From NCBI GenBank assembly GCA_013400155.1, contig VXBM01000132.1:300354-364353 (forward strand): a DNA stretch of 64,000 nt. The letters run 5' to 3'. Made by a program: the position numbers and the translations under genes. The DNA is from Helopsaltes ochotensis. Lineage: Eukaryota; Chordata; Aves; Passeriformes; Locustellidae. Under the pieces are notes generated by a model that saw nothing but the letters and a program-made list of their open reading frames with translations, ran no database searches and was not told where the DNA came from. This document shows, piece by piece, positions 1 through 12,989 of the stretch. Positions within the stretch are counted from its first letter, which is position 1. Each line of letters opens with the position of its first letter.

Positions 1-1084
1 TGTAAATGAGAGCAAATGTAGGGCAGGAAATAAGTCTACCATAAAAAAAAAGAACTTTAAACAGAAAAAAGGCTCTAACCACTTTGTCCTCCTGGAGTTC
101 ATATCCACGAAAGCAAGAAAGAAAGGACGGGGGAAAAAAAAAAACAAATAAGGAAAGAGTCACTTCCATTTTGAAAGCAAGTACTAGAACTTTTTTAGTA
201 AGATAAACATATAAATATCAAAGTAATATATATCTTTCTTATTTTCCATAGTGGTGAAGGAAATACAGTGAAAAATAAGTAATTTTAATAAACTTCATGA
301 TCCTTCCATGAGTGAAATTGAGACTATCTTATAATAAAAAAACTGTACAAAAAATGCTCAAAGGTAATTATCTTCATAAAAATAATTTGGGAGTCATGCC
401 TGAATTATCTTAAAAAAAAAAATGGGTCATCTCATCAAAAGGATGCAACACTTAGCTCATACCTTGGACCCTAATACTGCAAATGATTAGCATTCATCAA
501 TGCTTTGCACTTGCAAAGAGTTCAGTGAAATTACTAATGTTTGTTTACTAGAGACAAATAGAGGGTATTCAAACGACAAAATTGCATGTTAGCCACTCAA
601 GAAATCTTTAAAATCCTGGAGTGCTAAAGCACAAGGAGACAGAGTTTGTCACAAGTGTTTACTGCATGTCATGCCAGGTCTATAACACATATACTTTCTT
701 TTTCATACCCATCAATATTAAATACAAACATTCCTATTGGTTCTTTACCTTGAAGAAATTCTCTTTTTAGCTAAAATTGTAAATGGAATAATACTTTGGA
801 AAAAATATTCAAAATATTTTCAGTCAAAAATATTCCCTATTTTAGTGAATGAAGAATGATGATTTTTATCTGGGATTTTAATTTCACAGGCCAATGCAGA
901 GACTAAATCTGGGCACTTGGTTAAGCATTGGTTGTGCTGGGAATACAACTGCTTACCAAAAACGGGTGACAACTAATTTTATAGATTTGTTGTTCCGATA
1001 CCAGCATGGCATGTAACTTTATAACATGTAACTCTTACAGAAGGCTTAGGTTCCCTCCAATCCTAAAGTTACAAACAGACAGGA

Positions 1085-1537
1085 GAGAATACAGTAGAGG
1101 CCAAACAAGACAGGCAATAAAACAAGCAATATACAAGGAGAAGCTGAGGGACATACGCTTATTTAGCCTAAAGAAGGCTGAGATAGGAAAGGATGTGGGA
1201 AGATGGGAATTAATTGCATCCCTCAACTGTTTGAAGTTTAGCTATAGGAAACACAAAGACAGAATTTTCTTGAAGATGCACAGGTAATAAACAAAATGCA
1301 ACAATTAAGGGATTGTATTGCACGTAAGAAAAAAAGAAAATCACAAGAATTGTTAATCATTGAAAAGGTTGTCCAATGGGGTTAGGGATTCTCTCTCCGT
1401 GGAGGTTTTTACAATTCAGTTGAACAGGGTCCTAAAAACCTCATCTGACTTTGAAGTTAATCCTGCATGGAGCAGGAGATTGGTTTGGAAAAACCTCCAC
1501 GGGTCCCATCTGACCCAATTTATTCTATGATCCTATG
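1085..1537 (+). mobile_element. CR1 LINE fragment, 3' end
   Basis: The 3' part of a CR1 element in plus orientation. It contains a diverged end of ORF2 (EKLRDIRLFSLKKAE..., matching the CR1 pattern ELGLFSLEKRR), then the usual 3' block (GGTTGTCCAATGGGG, CCGTGGAGGTTTTTACAA) and the terminal TTCTATGATCCTATG. The frame is broken. The left boundary is approximate. Confidence 0.8.
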
Positions 1538-2899
1538 TTTAGTGGCAAAAGATTAAAGTATTTTAAAAATGCTATGGGTTTCAGTGGTATTCTCAGTTAT
1601 ACAAATAGTAAATAGCATAGGAAGCTATCTAAATCACAGGACATCCATGCATTATCACTCTGTGTGCAGAGACATATTTTTCTGCTCAGTACCGCATACT
1701 TTCCTCGCATGGTTTCCTGTCCCACTGCAGTAAGAAAGAAAATAGTGTTCAGAGACATTTTCTATGGAAACATCTAGAGCCTTGATTCCTCATCCTCGCC
1801 TCTGAAGAAATACACTCTACTATCCAAAAAAATTATAATTCATAAGCATAATTCAAAATCCTGTCATCCATACTTTGATCATAACAGTAAGCAAGACTTG
1901 ATTCGCCCAGTCAACCTATGTTGAATAATGCCCAGGATCAAGAATCAGAAACAAGCTACAAAATGTAAAGATATGTGAAGTTCAAGACATGCCATACACT
2001 TTACCAAATACCTAAGACAGCCTCCAGCCTCTCAGCTTCCTCCACACACACTGTAAAACATTCTTGAGTTCATAGCAATACACAGTAAGCAATGACATGA
2101 CTGACGATATGAAAGATAGCCTACTCAGGCATTTCAATAGCAACGACATTAGAGAAATCATTCAATTCAGATTTCAAAGAACAGTGGTACTTGTCCTGTT
2201 CCACATGAAAATGAAGGTAATATTTTAACAGTGGTCTTAAGGACAAAGGCCTTGTCTCTATGAATATTCAGACACACAGAAATGTTAGCAAAATTAGTGG
2301 AATTCCATCCTATACTCAAAACTAGAATGAGTCAGTATTTGTCCCTTATCCTTTTTAAAACAGATCTGTTACAAGGTCAATCTGGCACCTGAATGCATGA
2401 GCCAAAGCTACTCTTCAAGGTTGTATTTTTCTCACTTTAACTGCCTAAAATTATAAGTCTGGGTAAAATTGTGAATTCTTCGTTGTATCAGGATCATAAC
2501 AACCTGTAAGGTTTATGAAAGCTTTAAATTAGTGAAGAGTTCAAACATGTAGCTTCTGTTGAAATTGAGACCATCATTTGCTGTTTACTGAGATCAAAAG
2601 AGCTATCAAATGTAAAGTTTTAAATAAATAATATTAATAACAGAAATAGTTCGTGCAGTTGTCATTTGAAGGGACTGGTGGCACCCACATAGCTTGTATT
2701 AAAATCACAGGGTTTTTTTAACAATCAAGACAATCTAAAGAATCAATACAGAAATGCAGATTCTGAATATCAGTTCTGCTAGGCATTATTTTGCAAGTAA
2801 AGCGTACAGACTGGAAAGGAGCAATATTTCTTGGTTCAAAATGGTAGCTGTGCAAGGCTTTTTACTCTTAGCATTAAATGCAACAATTTGAAGAAGTGT

Positions 2900-3330
2900 T
2901 TTGCTGAAGGGTTATGCTGGGACAGCACTAGGCAGAAAGGGTGGCATGAGACAGGTCATGCTCCCACAGTATGCACCCAAGGGGAACCCAAGGGTAGGGC
3001 CCAGGGTCAAGAAAGAATCCAGGTCCCCAGAAGGTCCATGGTGATGAGGCAGAGCTGAGGCAATCCAGGAAGCCAAGCCTATAGATCTGGCTCAGCCAGG
3101 GAACCCCCCAGCCAGCTGCATGGCTGAGGCAAGGACCAAGGCTGAGCATTCAGCAGCTCCCAGGCAACGGACTGGAGCTCCCGAGGGAGCTCATCACAAA
3201 TCATCCTCTCAAAGCTCTTTCCCCAGGCTGATCCCAGGTTACAGCCACGACACATCAGAGAAGCCAAAATCCACCAGGAAAGGAGTGGGGAAAGCTACTA
3301 AGGACCATGAAGTACACAAGCTGAACTGTA
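2900..3330. other. GC-richer patch, probable unclassified repeat
   Basis: A visibly GC-richer block inside AT-rich intron, with repeated AGG/CCAGG/CAAGG themes ('cccaagggtagggcccaggg', 'ggctgaggcaaggaccaaggc', 'ggagctcccgagggagctcatc'). GAGCTCCCGAGGGAGCTC at 3175-3192 is a near-perfect palindrome. Open frames of 62-89 codons on both strands have no recognisable domain. It could be an LTR or other repeat. I cannot assign it. Confidence 0.45.
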
Positions 3331-6257
3331 GTCTGGGTAAGTTTGGGTATAACTTTCAAAAGAATAAAGAGGTTGATCACCTCAAATAAAATCAGTGGGG
3401 GTTGATAATTTCTAAATCATCACCATTTAGAGATGTGTTAACTATCATAGATGTTCCTATGGCATTAACATTGTTCCAATATAATCAGGACCAGATTTAA
3501 GATTGGAAGTCTTCAACATATCTGATAATACAAATTCTATTCTATCCATGGGGAGACTGAGATGTGAAACTCATCCTAATGAGAAGCATAACTTTTATAC
3601 TCTCCAGTTATGAATTTACAACTTCTGAATAAGAGGTGGAATGTCTTTGGAATAATTTACTGCTGACTTTTTTTTTTTTCAGAGATACTTGTTCTCCAGA
3701 GAGATGAATACAGTTGCAGGTTATCAGTTTTACAGGTGTTACATGGATTAAACTGAAAAGAGAAACCACGCAAACTGTTTAGAGGAATCCTTTCCTCATG
3801 TTTGCAGTGTTATGGGTCTTTTGTAGAGACATGCAAAGTCCAACCACACCTCCTAAAGACAACTTACTTGTTTGCAATAATAAATTATGGAGTTTGTTCC
3901 AAATCCTAGTGACTTAGAAAACCTGATTGTGACAGACAATTCTTCCGTGCTTGCTAATTCTCAACAGGATGAAATGCATTATGCATTTCCACAAGTAGGC
4001 TAAAATTTTGTGTTGCAACTCCATACAGAGGATCAAATTGCAAGTCCCACAGTTAGAATCATTCAGCAAAGGGAACTTGATGTTTTTTTCAAAATCAAAC
4101 AGCCCCAGGGAAATAATCAGAATGCAAAGCTTGCACTGAACCAGGGGAACTGAGAGAAGTTCCCTACTTACACTGTACGTGTTTCCCATGTTGTTGTTGG
4201 GTTCTATACAACAACTGAAAATCTCTTGCTTTTGCTCTTCAAAGACAAAGAAAGAAGGATGCCTCAGTGGCTCCAAGTGATAGTAAGTTGCCACATACTC
4301 TGAAAGGTATTCAGCATGCATCAAGTTAACTTTTCAAAAAAGTGAGTTTTTTTCCTTTCTGTACAAGTGCAAGGCTGATTTAGTGAAGTGGCATTCTTAG
4401 GTGTTAAAATTTATATTCACAATGTGGTATCAATCTGGAGGCTGTATTTTTCCAAAAATTTAGCATTTAGATTTCTCACCTGTATAAACTTCATTCTGCT
4501 GTCTACTGACTCATTCAATGTGCATTTCCCTATATAAATTAGTATATGATTAAAGAAAAAGAGTATATTTTATGTATCAGTGGTACTCTCATTACTAAGA
4601 ACAATTAATGCTTGCTCTCACATGATTTATTTCAGTTTTAATCAACTTGAAACTGTTCATAAACATAAAAGATGACTGTTCAAAGCTTTTTACTCCCTTG
4701 AAATTTAAGTCCCCATTTACCTAAATACACCATTCACCAAGATAATAAATTGTATAGAAGCAAAAGTGCCACCATTATAATTTTTATAATTTGAGCTAGA
4801 AGAACTCCCACATAATGATAATTTTTGTACAGCTTGAACTGAGCGTTAATGTCTATATATTTAAGGCACTTTAATGAAACTGAAAAAGGAATAAACCATC
4901 CAAACATTTTTCAAATCCTAATCTAATGCTCTGACAAGACTCAAAACATTTCCAGTCCCTGCTCCTACTCATGGCCATGAGCCTTGTAAGCAGTAGTCAG
5001 CCTTGAGACCTTTGAAAGAGGAGTATTCTTTGCAATTCTCCATCATCTGAGGTGCATGCTGCTAATACTGGTCAGTACTAAACAGTTTAGAAGCAGAATC
5101 TGGAGCAAAAGGCAGGAGGTTAGCTTGAACCTTGATATTATGAAGATCTCAAACAGATCCACCAAAAAACATTTCAAACAGTGTAAGTATCACCTTATAT
5201 AAGGTCCAAAGAAGATATAGATATATCTATATATATATAGTGTCAAAAATGTCCATAAAGACCAAAAAAAGCAAATATAAAATCGGAAGCTATTATAAGT
5301 CATCCTTCAAGAAACTGAAGTTGCATTTAGAAAAGAAGAAAGGTAAGAATGAATTCTGGTAGACCAAAATAGTTTTAATAGAATAATCAGTGTAGACATA
5401 AAGCAGGGCATAAATAGGAGACTGCCACAGTCTTTCTGAATTAAATCTTTTTTGTTCATTTTCATAGTAATTAGGAAGGTATTTACTCTAGAATATTGTT
5501 TTATGCAGAATAAACTGGAGAACATATTTTGAACTGATATTTCAAAAAGAGTAGCTATAAAGTGAGTCAACAAAAAAATTAACCATTTTTTTAAATGAAA
5601 TTATAGTTAGTGTAAAGGATCTCCACTCTAAAATAATTAACTGTAATACAGACTTTCACTGATAAGAATTATAAAAGTTTGCAAAAATACCAAGACATTT
5701 TTAAGATATTTCAACATTATATCAATTGAGGAATAGACAAATGAGTCTCACATCCTCAATGGACAGATTTTTAGAAACTCAAATACACAATAAAATTAGC
5801 AAGCATATGAATAAATTATGATAAAATGTGGAAAAGTCAGAATGGCTTTAACAAAGGGAATTCACATATGTTACATGTCTTAGAATGCTTTCAATTAGTC
5901 ACAGAGAAAGTGAGAAAATGGGATTTATTCCTACTGCTCAGTTGGGATTACAGGTTTTTAAAGAATCTCAACTGCCATGGAATAGGAATAAATTCATCTA
6001 TGAGAAAACTTAATGAATGGACAAGAAGAAAAAACAAGAATAGATGGTTAGGGTTTTTTTAAGGGAAAATTTTCACCGGCAAAGCCTCACAGGAGATCAA
6101 TCTAGAGATATTCTGTTCCCCATAGTCATAAACTATCTAGAATAAAAATGAATGAGGTGCAGGAAAGCTTTGCATTAAATTAGTCAAAGTAATAGAAAAA
6201 AAACCAGCTTAGAAGTGTTGCAGAACAGTCTCAGACTGAATGGAGAAGTCGGTTTAC

Positions 6258-6425
6258 TGAAAGACAGATTTAGGTTAGACAGTATGAAAAGCTATCTGTG
6301 GTGAGCATGGTGAAGCAGTGGAACTACCAAAGACTCTGTGGAAGAATGTCATTGGAAATCTGTCAAGAGAAGTCAGACATATATCTATCAAGTTCAGATG
6401 ATCCATCTCAAGGAAAATCTAAATG
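6258..6425 (+). mobile_element. Diverged CR1 LINE fragment
   Basis: The segment follows the CR1 3' order: a 'taggttagac...' block, then 'gtgagcatggtgaagcagtggaac', then 'ctctgtggaagaatgtcattgg' and 'gttcagatgatccatctcaagg'. These are degraded versions of the standard plus-strand CR1 sequence. Divergence is high and both ends are uncertain. Confidence 0.55.
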
Positions 6426-7799
6426 GTGTATCAGAATGTTTCATTAGGAAATGAAGCGTTCTTCCTAATGCTAGGTTTCTAAGGATGTAGGCATAATGAC
6501 TAAAATATATGTCCTAATTTGCTTTTATTATCAGATTAAATTAATACAGAAATTGTTATCTCTCTTATTACTAGCAACATGACTTAGTTAGTTATTAAAA
6601 AAAACAAATAAAATAAGTGAACCTACTGCAGGCAACATTTTAAAATCACCTTAATGAAAACCAAGGCAATTTGAAACATTTACACATAATCTTAGTTACT
6701 TTAATCATTAGGAACCATTAATACATTTTTATATTTTTTATTAATACTTTATTAATCAAAAATTTCAGTCCGTTATTTAAACCTACTTTTCAATCTTAGG
6801 CAAAGAAATACAGAACACGCATACTCTTGTCTCCTACCTTACAAAAGATAATATTTACCTATTGCATGGTATTTGCAATGAGAATATTACTGAAAATAGT
6901 TGACTCATGGAAATAAATTATATGAAAATATTACATAAACATTAAAATAATAAAATACTGTATTGTTTATAAAATATGTATTTTCACAAAAGACTAGCAT
7001 AATATTTCTTGAATATTGCCATGTGTCTTCTACAAGTATCTGTCAGAATCTGGGAAAGATTCTGTGTATCAAATCTGAACATTTTATCTAAAATGTTGAG
7101 TAAAATGATCTCAGAAGAGTTTTCTATGTGATTACATAAGTTGTCCTGAATTATTCACTCTATCATTCAGCTTTTTTGAGAATTCAGATTGCTGGTTTAC
7201 CACTTGTAATACAATAAACACCAGCATACACAGAACAATATATGCTAGTGCATTTAACTATTTTCCAGATATAGGTTAACATTTGCACATGTATACTCAT
7301 ATGAATATGCACAACATGTATGGATATGTATAATAGATAATAAATATTTTAAAGCACAATATTGTATTATATATAATATAACACTAACACTAATTTTACA
7401 ATAATCTTGTACAGAAGAGCCAAGGCAAGCAGGAAAGAAACAATCCTTGCTCTACTTTGTAATAATCAATGTCTCAATATTAGCATCACTAGATCACTAG
7501 ATTATGTGTAAATGTCTCTGTTTCTCAAATAGATTCATCCTCCAATCAAAGAAACGTACTTGCATGAGTTTGTTAGTCAAAAAACGGTATTTAGTAACAT
7601 AAAAGCCATAATCACAAATTCATATGCAGTTGGAAGTTAGATGAAATGAGGACAGAGATCTTAAAAGCCCCTGAAGTAGATATCATTGCCTCCTTAAAGA
7701 AAATCTGTTTCGGTAATTTTGTGATTCAGATTCATAAGCCATGAATAAGAGATACTGCGTTTAGGAGAAGCCTGCTCTTAAACTCTCATAACTCCATAC

Positions 7800-8010
7800 C
7801 TTATTTGAGCGCAGAGACACTCTTCCTCCGCAGCGCGCACAGAATTTAGTTTGGCAATATGAACAGTTATGGCCACAGCCATCAGCAAATTTTGTTTTGT
7901 GGCAGATGCCACAGGTTGGGGCATCACCCTTCTGCTCCTGGTGCTGCTGTGATTCTTCACCCATCTTCTTCACTTGCTCCTTATACATCTCAAACTGCTG
8001 ATGTAATTTT
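7800..8010 (-). CDS. RIMS2: RIMS2 internal exon: Rab-binding helix end and most of the FYVE-like zinc finger
   Basis: This 211-nt exon encodes 70 residues after one base that completes the previous codon. It starts KLHQQFEMYKEQVKKMGEES and continues into a zinc-finger segment with CxxC pairs CGIC, CSYC and CARC, then ends ...RVSLRSNK. The fourth CxxC pair expected for the RIM finger (CNLC) must be in the next exon, outside the window, so an intron splits the finger. The acceptor is strong (pyrimidine-rich, CTCTTCTGCAG), with a branch-point-like CTAAT about 21 nt upstream. The donor is GTATGG, weaker than consensus. RIM proteins are active-zone scaffolds: the N-terminal helices bind GTP-Rab3 and the finger binds the Munc13 C2A domain, linking vesicles to the priming machinery. 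KKMGEESQQ and HNCSYCQTK match RIM2 rather than RIM1 (HLCSYCRTK in RIM1, from memory). The reading frame is intact and the sequence is strongly conserved, unlike everything around it. Confidence 0.96.
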
Positions 8011-9559
8011 CTGCAGAAGAGAAGAGATCATTAGTTGTTGTTTACTTTTGCTCACAAATACTTCACAGTCACTAAACTGCAATCATTTTTACAAATCAGA
8101 GAGTAATACTGTAGTAAAACAAATACATTTAATTTATGATTTATGTTACATTCAAGAATTATTTCTTTTTCGTTATAACTAAACCCTAGGAGGAAGCTCA
8201 ACATTGATAACATTCAGCTCACAGTCCAGCTGTTACAAAGAGATGTCACTTTGCTTTAGGATGGGACCAGATATTTGCTACAAATACAACAGCTGGAAAC
8301 ACAGGATAAGTGATCCAAGAGCCCATGGTACTAAACAATAGTACCATGGTTAAGAGGAGGAGAACAAAAATACAATTCATTCTTTAAAGTGTACTTTTAC
8401 CGAATTTCTTGATCTAGCTTATCTTCATTTATCTAACAATACTGCATAGAATAATGATTCCAAAATGCTTTTTCAATGACTTTTCAATCACTGAGCTTAA
8501 GCCTATATTAAGTTACCTCATCTTAACAAGCTATTATAAATCATTTAAGCCATTCATATCACTGGATAGGAACTGCCATCTCATGCAAAATGTAAAGTAG
8601 ATGACAGCCTTAGATCTAAAATCCAGGAAAAATTGTTTAAGATACACACATACATTTTTCCATCTATTTCCAGAAGTAGAAACAAATACAGTCAGTGGCC
8701 ATGAGTGTACATTAACTCGTCATGTTAATTCATCCATATTTCTGAGTCCACAATCATCAAATCTTGATTCATGATAATGCCAAGTGTCTCATGGTGACCA
8801 AACCTACAGACACATTTCATGGTTTATAATGGTAGGTTTTTTTCCACAAAAGCCCTATTTCTAAAGGTGAGCGGTGTCATGGGAAATTTAATTTTCATTG
8901 TAAATAGCCATAATATTTTAGCTTTTGCAGATTCTGAAAAAGATGGGAAGAGTGACATGAGAGTTCCAAACCCATTGAGAAAGAAAAACAACTTTCACTT
9001 CTCTCTTTTTTTTATCATTGTGATTTAAAGGGGTCTGAACAGTGATATTTAAATTCTTAGCATGAAATTCAACTTGCCTAATTTTGCAATAGAGACTGTA
9101 AAGCTTATTAATCTTAAAGTTATTAATCTAATTCAGGCAGATTTTTTAGTTCCTTGAATAGGTTCATGCAAAACCCAAAAAAATTGAGTTCTTTTTATGA
9201 AACATTGAAAAGGTAAAACGAGACAAAAAAATAAAACTGCAAAAGGCATTTACTTTTCCTTAGAATTATTCTTCTTGAGAATCTTAAGTTAATAAAAAAC
9301 ACACACGAATCATAAGATAGAACAAAAAATAACCGCCTAGAAAACAACTAAATGCAGGAGACCAACTTCCTTAAGCATAAATGTATCCTTTATATAGATC
9401 ACATAAACTACTGATGCAAAACTATTTCATCAGAATTTTCAGAGGCGCCTACCAAAACAAATATTATACGAGTCAGTTAAAAAAATAACTCAAGCAGTTA
9501 TTTATCGTGGATATTCACACATATGGCAAGAATTGTTGGGATTTACTTTGCTTTTCAGG

Positions 9560-10080
9560 AAACTCCCCCAAGAATGTACTTGATGTTAGACCACAGAGGA
9601 ATTGTAGGAATAGGCAGGCAGCTCCCTTTCTCCAGCAGGAAAGACAGGAGGCTGGAGTCATGCTTCTCCTGTGTACTAACCTGCCGCCTGAGCTCCCAGC
9701 TGCCACTGAGCCTTTCCCAGGAACAGGGAAAGAGGGTTACTTCACTTGTTTATGTGTCAGTTTTCTGTGCACCTGCTCTGTTGTCGCTTCAAGACCAATG
9801 CTGAGTCCTCGGGCTGTGCTCCGGCCCAGCAGTGTGGACTCCCAAGGGAGCAGTGGCTGCCTTTTCCCTGGCTTTCATCCCTTTCCCATCCCACCCAGCC
9901 TTCTGGCTGGCAGCAGAGCAGGGAGAGCGGCTCTTCTGACACCTCTGCGGGAGGGATGGGAGAGTTGGCATCGCCCTAAAAGCCATTTGAGCAGTCAGGA
10001 GTAGAGGGGCTTCCTCTGCCTTCTCCCTGCTTCAAAAGGGCTCACTCTTGAGTGGTCTTTGTTGAATGGGGCAGGACACA
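9560..10080. other. GC-rich island with a 165-codon open frame, unassigned
   Basis: A 500-bp block with scattered CpGs and many CCC/GGG runs stands out sharply from its surroundings. Plus frame 9507-10004 stays open for 165 codons, and other frames on both strands are also open, as GC-rich, stop-poor DNA would allow. The predicted protein is Pro/Ser/Arg-rich without a recognised domain. It could be an old LTR or repeat, a lncRNA exon or an intronic regulatory element. I see no CR1 blocks. Confidence 0.4.
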
Positions 10081-11206
10081 AGTTACTAATATGCAAGAGC
10101 TGAACGAAGTGGAAAAAAAATCTGGAAGTCTGGAAACCTGGCACATTTCAACGTTTTACACTGACAACACTATATAATTGGTAGTTGGTGGTCTGGCCTC
10201 TTTCCATCAATAACACATGTAATCTCTGAGACCTTGCCTGCCTTTTAATTTTGCTTAACATTGCATTCTTCATTTAAAGCATATTATCTATGCTGAACTC
10301 CAAGTTTATTTTTAGGCTGCATTCAGTTTTGTGGCTTCCTTATAATCTACAGCCTTTGTTTGTATGATTACTTGCTTACCAGTCTCACTGATGCATAAAA
10401 AGCACAAGGCTTTTGCCAAATCTTAAGCCTCATGTACTGAAATAATTCCACTTGTGTTTCCTCTTGGGCACAAGAATCTATGTAAAGGTCATAGCTTTTC
10501 CTTTAAAGTATAAACTTTTCAAGGTTATACAGAATATTTTTCCAAAATTCTTGTTCTAGTAGGAAAAAACATCATCTGCCGAAATTGTTCATTATTGCAT
10601 CTTTTTTCTGTTTCCAGAAAAATATTACATGTATATTTTTCTGACAGAAAAATTAAAATTTAAACAGACAAAAAATAAACAGAGAAGACAAGAATCTATG
10701 AAATATTCACTTAGACAGAATATTTATTCTATTTACTAAGCAGAACCACCTGAGATGATTATGCATACTCAAAACAGACTATTCATTTTAGGAATTTCAT
10801 TTAAAAGTTTTTGATTTATTTTGTAGATAAATAATTTTAATTTTTTTTTATCATCTAGCCCTCATGGGTTTAAGCTAAAATTTAAGCTAAAAACACACAG
10901 CAATAATTAGATGTTTAGAATAGCACAGTATCTGAAACACATTTAGCCAAATTTATAATGTATAATTTTCAGAAAACATAATGCAAAATAAAAATCCATT
11001 TTTTTGAAGCTGTCTGCAGTCATCTCTCTACTGAGAACATTGCTGCCTGAGGGGGCTCAGGAATTCACTTACTAGGGAAACTAAAGTAACCAACACCAAG
11101 GCAAACTTCAGAGCCTGAAACCAAACTCAAGTGTCCCAAGACTACAATTTCCAGTCCCCTATACCCAGTGAGTTACTATGTTAGTGCAAGAGATCAAGAA
11201 TCCATG

Positions 11207-11690
11207 ATTCATAGAATAGTTTCGGTTGGAATAGACTTTTAAGATCATTGAGTCCAACTGTTAACCCAGCACTGCCAAGTTCACTGCTGAACCATGTCCC
11301 CAAATGCCACATCCACACGTCTTTTAGATATCTCCAGGGATGGTGACTCAACCACTTCCCTGAACAGCCTCTTCCAATGCTTAAAAACCCTTTCCACAAA
11401 GAATTTTTTTTTAATATCCAATCTACACCGCTCTTGGTGCAAATGGAGGCCATTTCCTCTCATCCAATCACTTATTACCTGCAAGCCTGACCCACACACG
11501 GCTACAGCATCCTTTCCAGTAGTTGTAGAGAGCAATAAGGATACCCCTGACCTTCTTTTTCTCCAGGCTAAACAACTCCAGCTCCCTCAGCTGCTCCTCA
11601 TAGGACTCCAGACCCTTCACCAAATTTGTTGCCCTTCTGTGGACACACTTCAGCACCTCAATGTCCTTCTAGTAGTGAAAAAATGGGTTC
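11207..11690 (-). mobile_element. CR1 LINE fragment, 3' end, minus orientation
   Basis: It begins with the reverse complement of the avian CR1 terminus (ATTCATAGAATAGTTTCGG, TTGGAATAGACTTTTAAGAT) and continues through the 3' block into ORF2. On the minus strand, 11656-11468 encodes a typical CR1 ORF2 C-terminal stretch (KCVHRRATNLVKGLES, YEEQLRELELFSLEKKK). Frameshifts and stops make it non-functional. The long plus-strand open frame at 11294-11749 is antisense to the element and is not a gene. Confidence 0.92.
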
Positions 11691-12989
11691 TGCACAAGAG
11701 TTGTATTTCTGATCAAAATTTTATCCACAATGAAAAGCCTTATTTTTAGACATGATAGGGACTTTCTTTGTTTTTAAATCCAGATAATTATAATAAATCA
11801 TAATTAACAGCTCATTTAAATAGAAAACTCAGCAATGCATATCCATAACCCTTATATATATGTATTTTGGCAATGGCATCTATAACACATGCCATCTATC
11901 TGTACTGAGGCAAAGTCTCACTCCTTTACTACGTTTGTTTCAAAACTACAAATATGTACTTTAACAACTGTTATAAATTTTAGAGGAAAAGGAGAAGTTG
12001 GCATGAGTTTACACAAACACCTAATGATGATGAAAATTTAGTCTGGGAAACTGCTAATTAAGTTCTGCTCTTGTGAGAATTACTTCCCTGAATCACACGT
12101 CTGCTGGCAGTTACAGTGGTGAAGTTCATCAGGCTTATATGACTAGACAAGCTTTTTTTTTAAATAACATATCCAAGATAACTTCATACTAACTAACTTC
12201 TCAATGTGGAAAGCGACTGTTTGTAAGAACTTGGATTGCTCTGCCAGCATCAAGAAATTGTTTCTATTGGAATATTTGCTTTGTTCTGGAATGGAGTTAA
12301 TTTAATTCTGCTTTTTCTGATTGCCCACACCTTTCCAGAAATGAAAAATTCAATATCAGTCAAAAAGCAGCAAACTGTGAGTCTCTCCTGATCCATGCCA
12401 AAGGAAAGTAAGAAAAGCAAGTTCATTATTAACATTTTATTATTGTACACAAGTTTTAATTTTCTCCTCCCCTCCAGAAATATCCCTAAAACTTTCAGCA
12501 TTTTACCAAAACTAAAAAATTACTGACAATAAGTTCTGAAACGATACCTGCGTCCCAAAAGTTCACATAAATATTTCTGAAATTTCTAAATCTGCTTAAA
12601 ATCTATCATTAGAAGGGCAACTGTTAAGAAAGAATCCAGGCTGCTTAGGCCAGATATAAGTGTAGAAGCCACTTCTCATTTCCTGGCCACACTTCTCCCA
12701 GAGTTTTATTACAGATGTAGCACTTGCCTCATTTCTTATTCCCAAGCACGGAGCACAGATGAGGCTCTAATCCAGGCTTCAAAAAGGGCTTGTTCACTTC
12801 CAGTTCTGCCAAATCCATTCATTTAACAATTTTTCTGCTGGTGGAAATGACTGTCTGGTTGCATATGACATTCTTCCTTGTACTGTACACTTGAAGTTCC
12901 TTCTTTTACAATAGTGGCAGCTAACCTATCACTGAGTACACCCACCTCCTAATGGATACTACTCTTATATAGATAACTCCATGTGTTGC

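Larger units (their letters stand above)
1..7799 (-). other. RIMS2: RIMS2 intron after the zinc-finger exon (partial)
   Basis: This is AT-rich intronic DNA that runs off the left edge. It contains a CR1 3' piece at 1085-1537, a diverged CR1 piece at 6258-6425, a GC-richer patch at 2900-3330 and a short TA-rich run near 5216-5240. A 136-codon open frame on the minus strand at 3914-4324 has no recognisable domain and no splice context. I see no exon in this stretch, and nothing else in 1-1084, 1538-2899, 3331-6257 or 6426-7799. Confidence 0.85.

Noticed and set aside
10869..10892. Tandem TTTAAGCTAAAA pair
   Set aside because: Two copies of a 12-mer in AT-rich DNA are expected by chance or slippage. 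No function suggested.
11294..11749. 151-codon plus-strand open frame
   Set aside because: It lies antisense inside a minus-strand CR1 LINE and is explained by that element.
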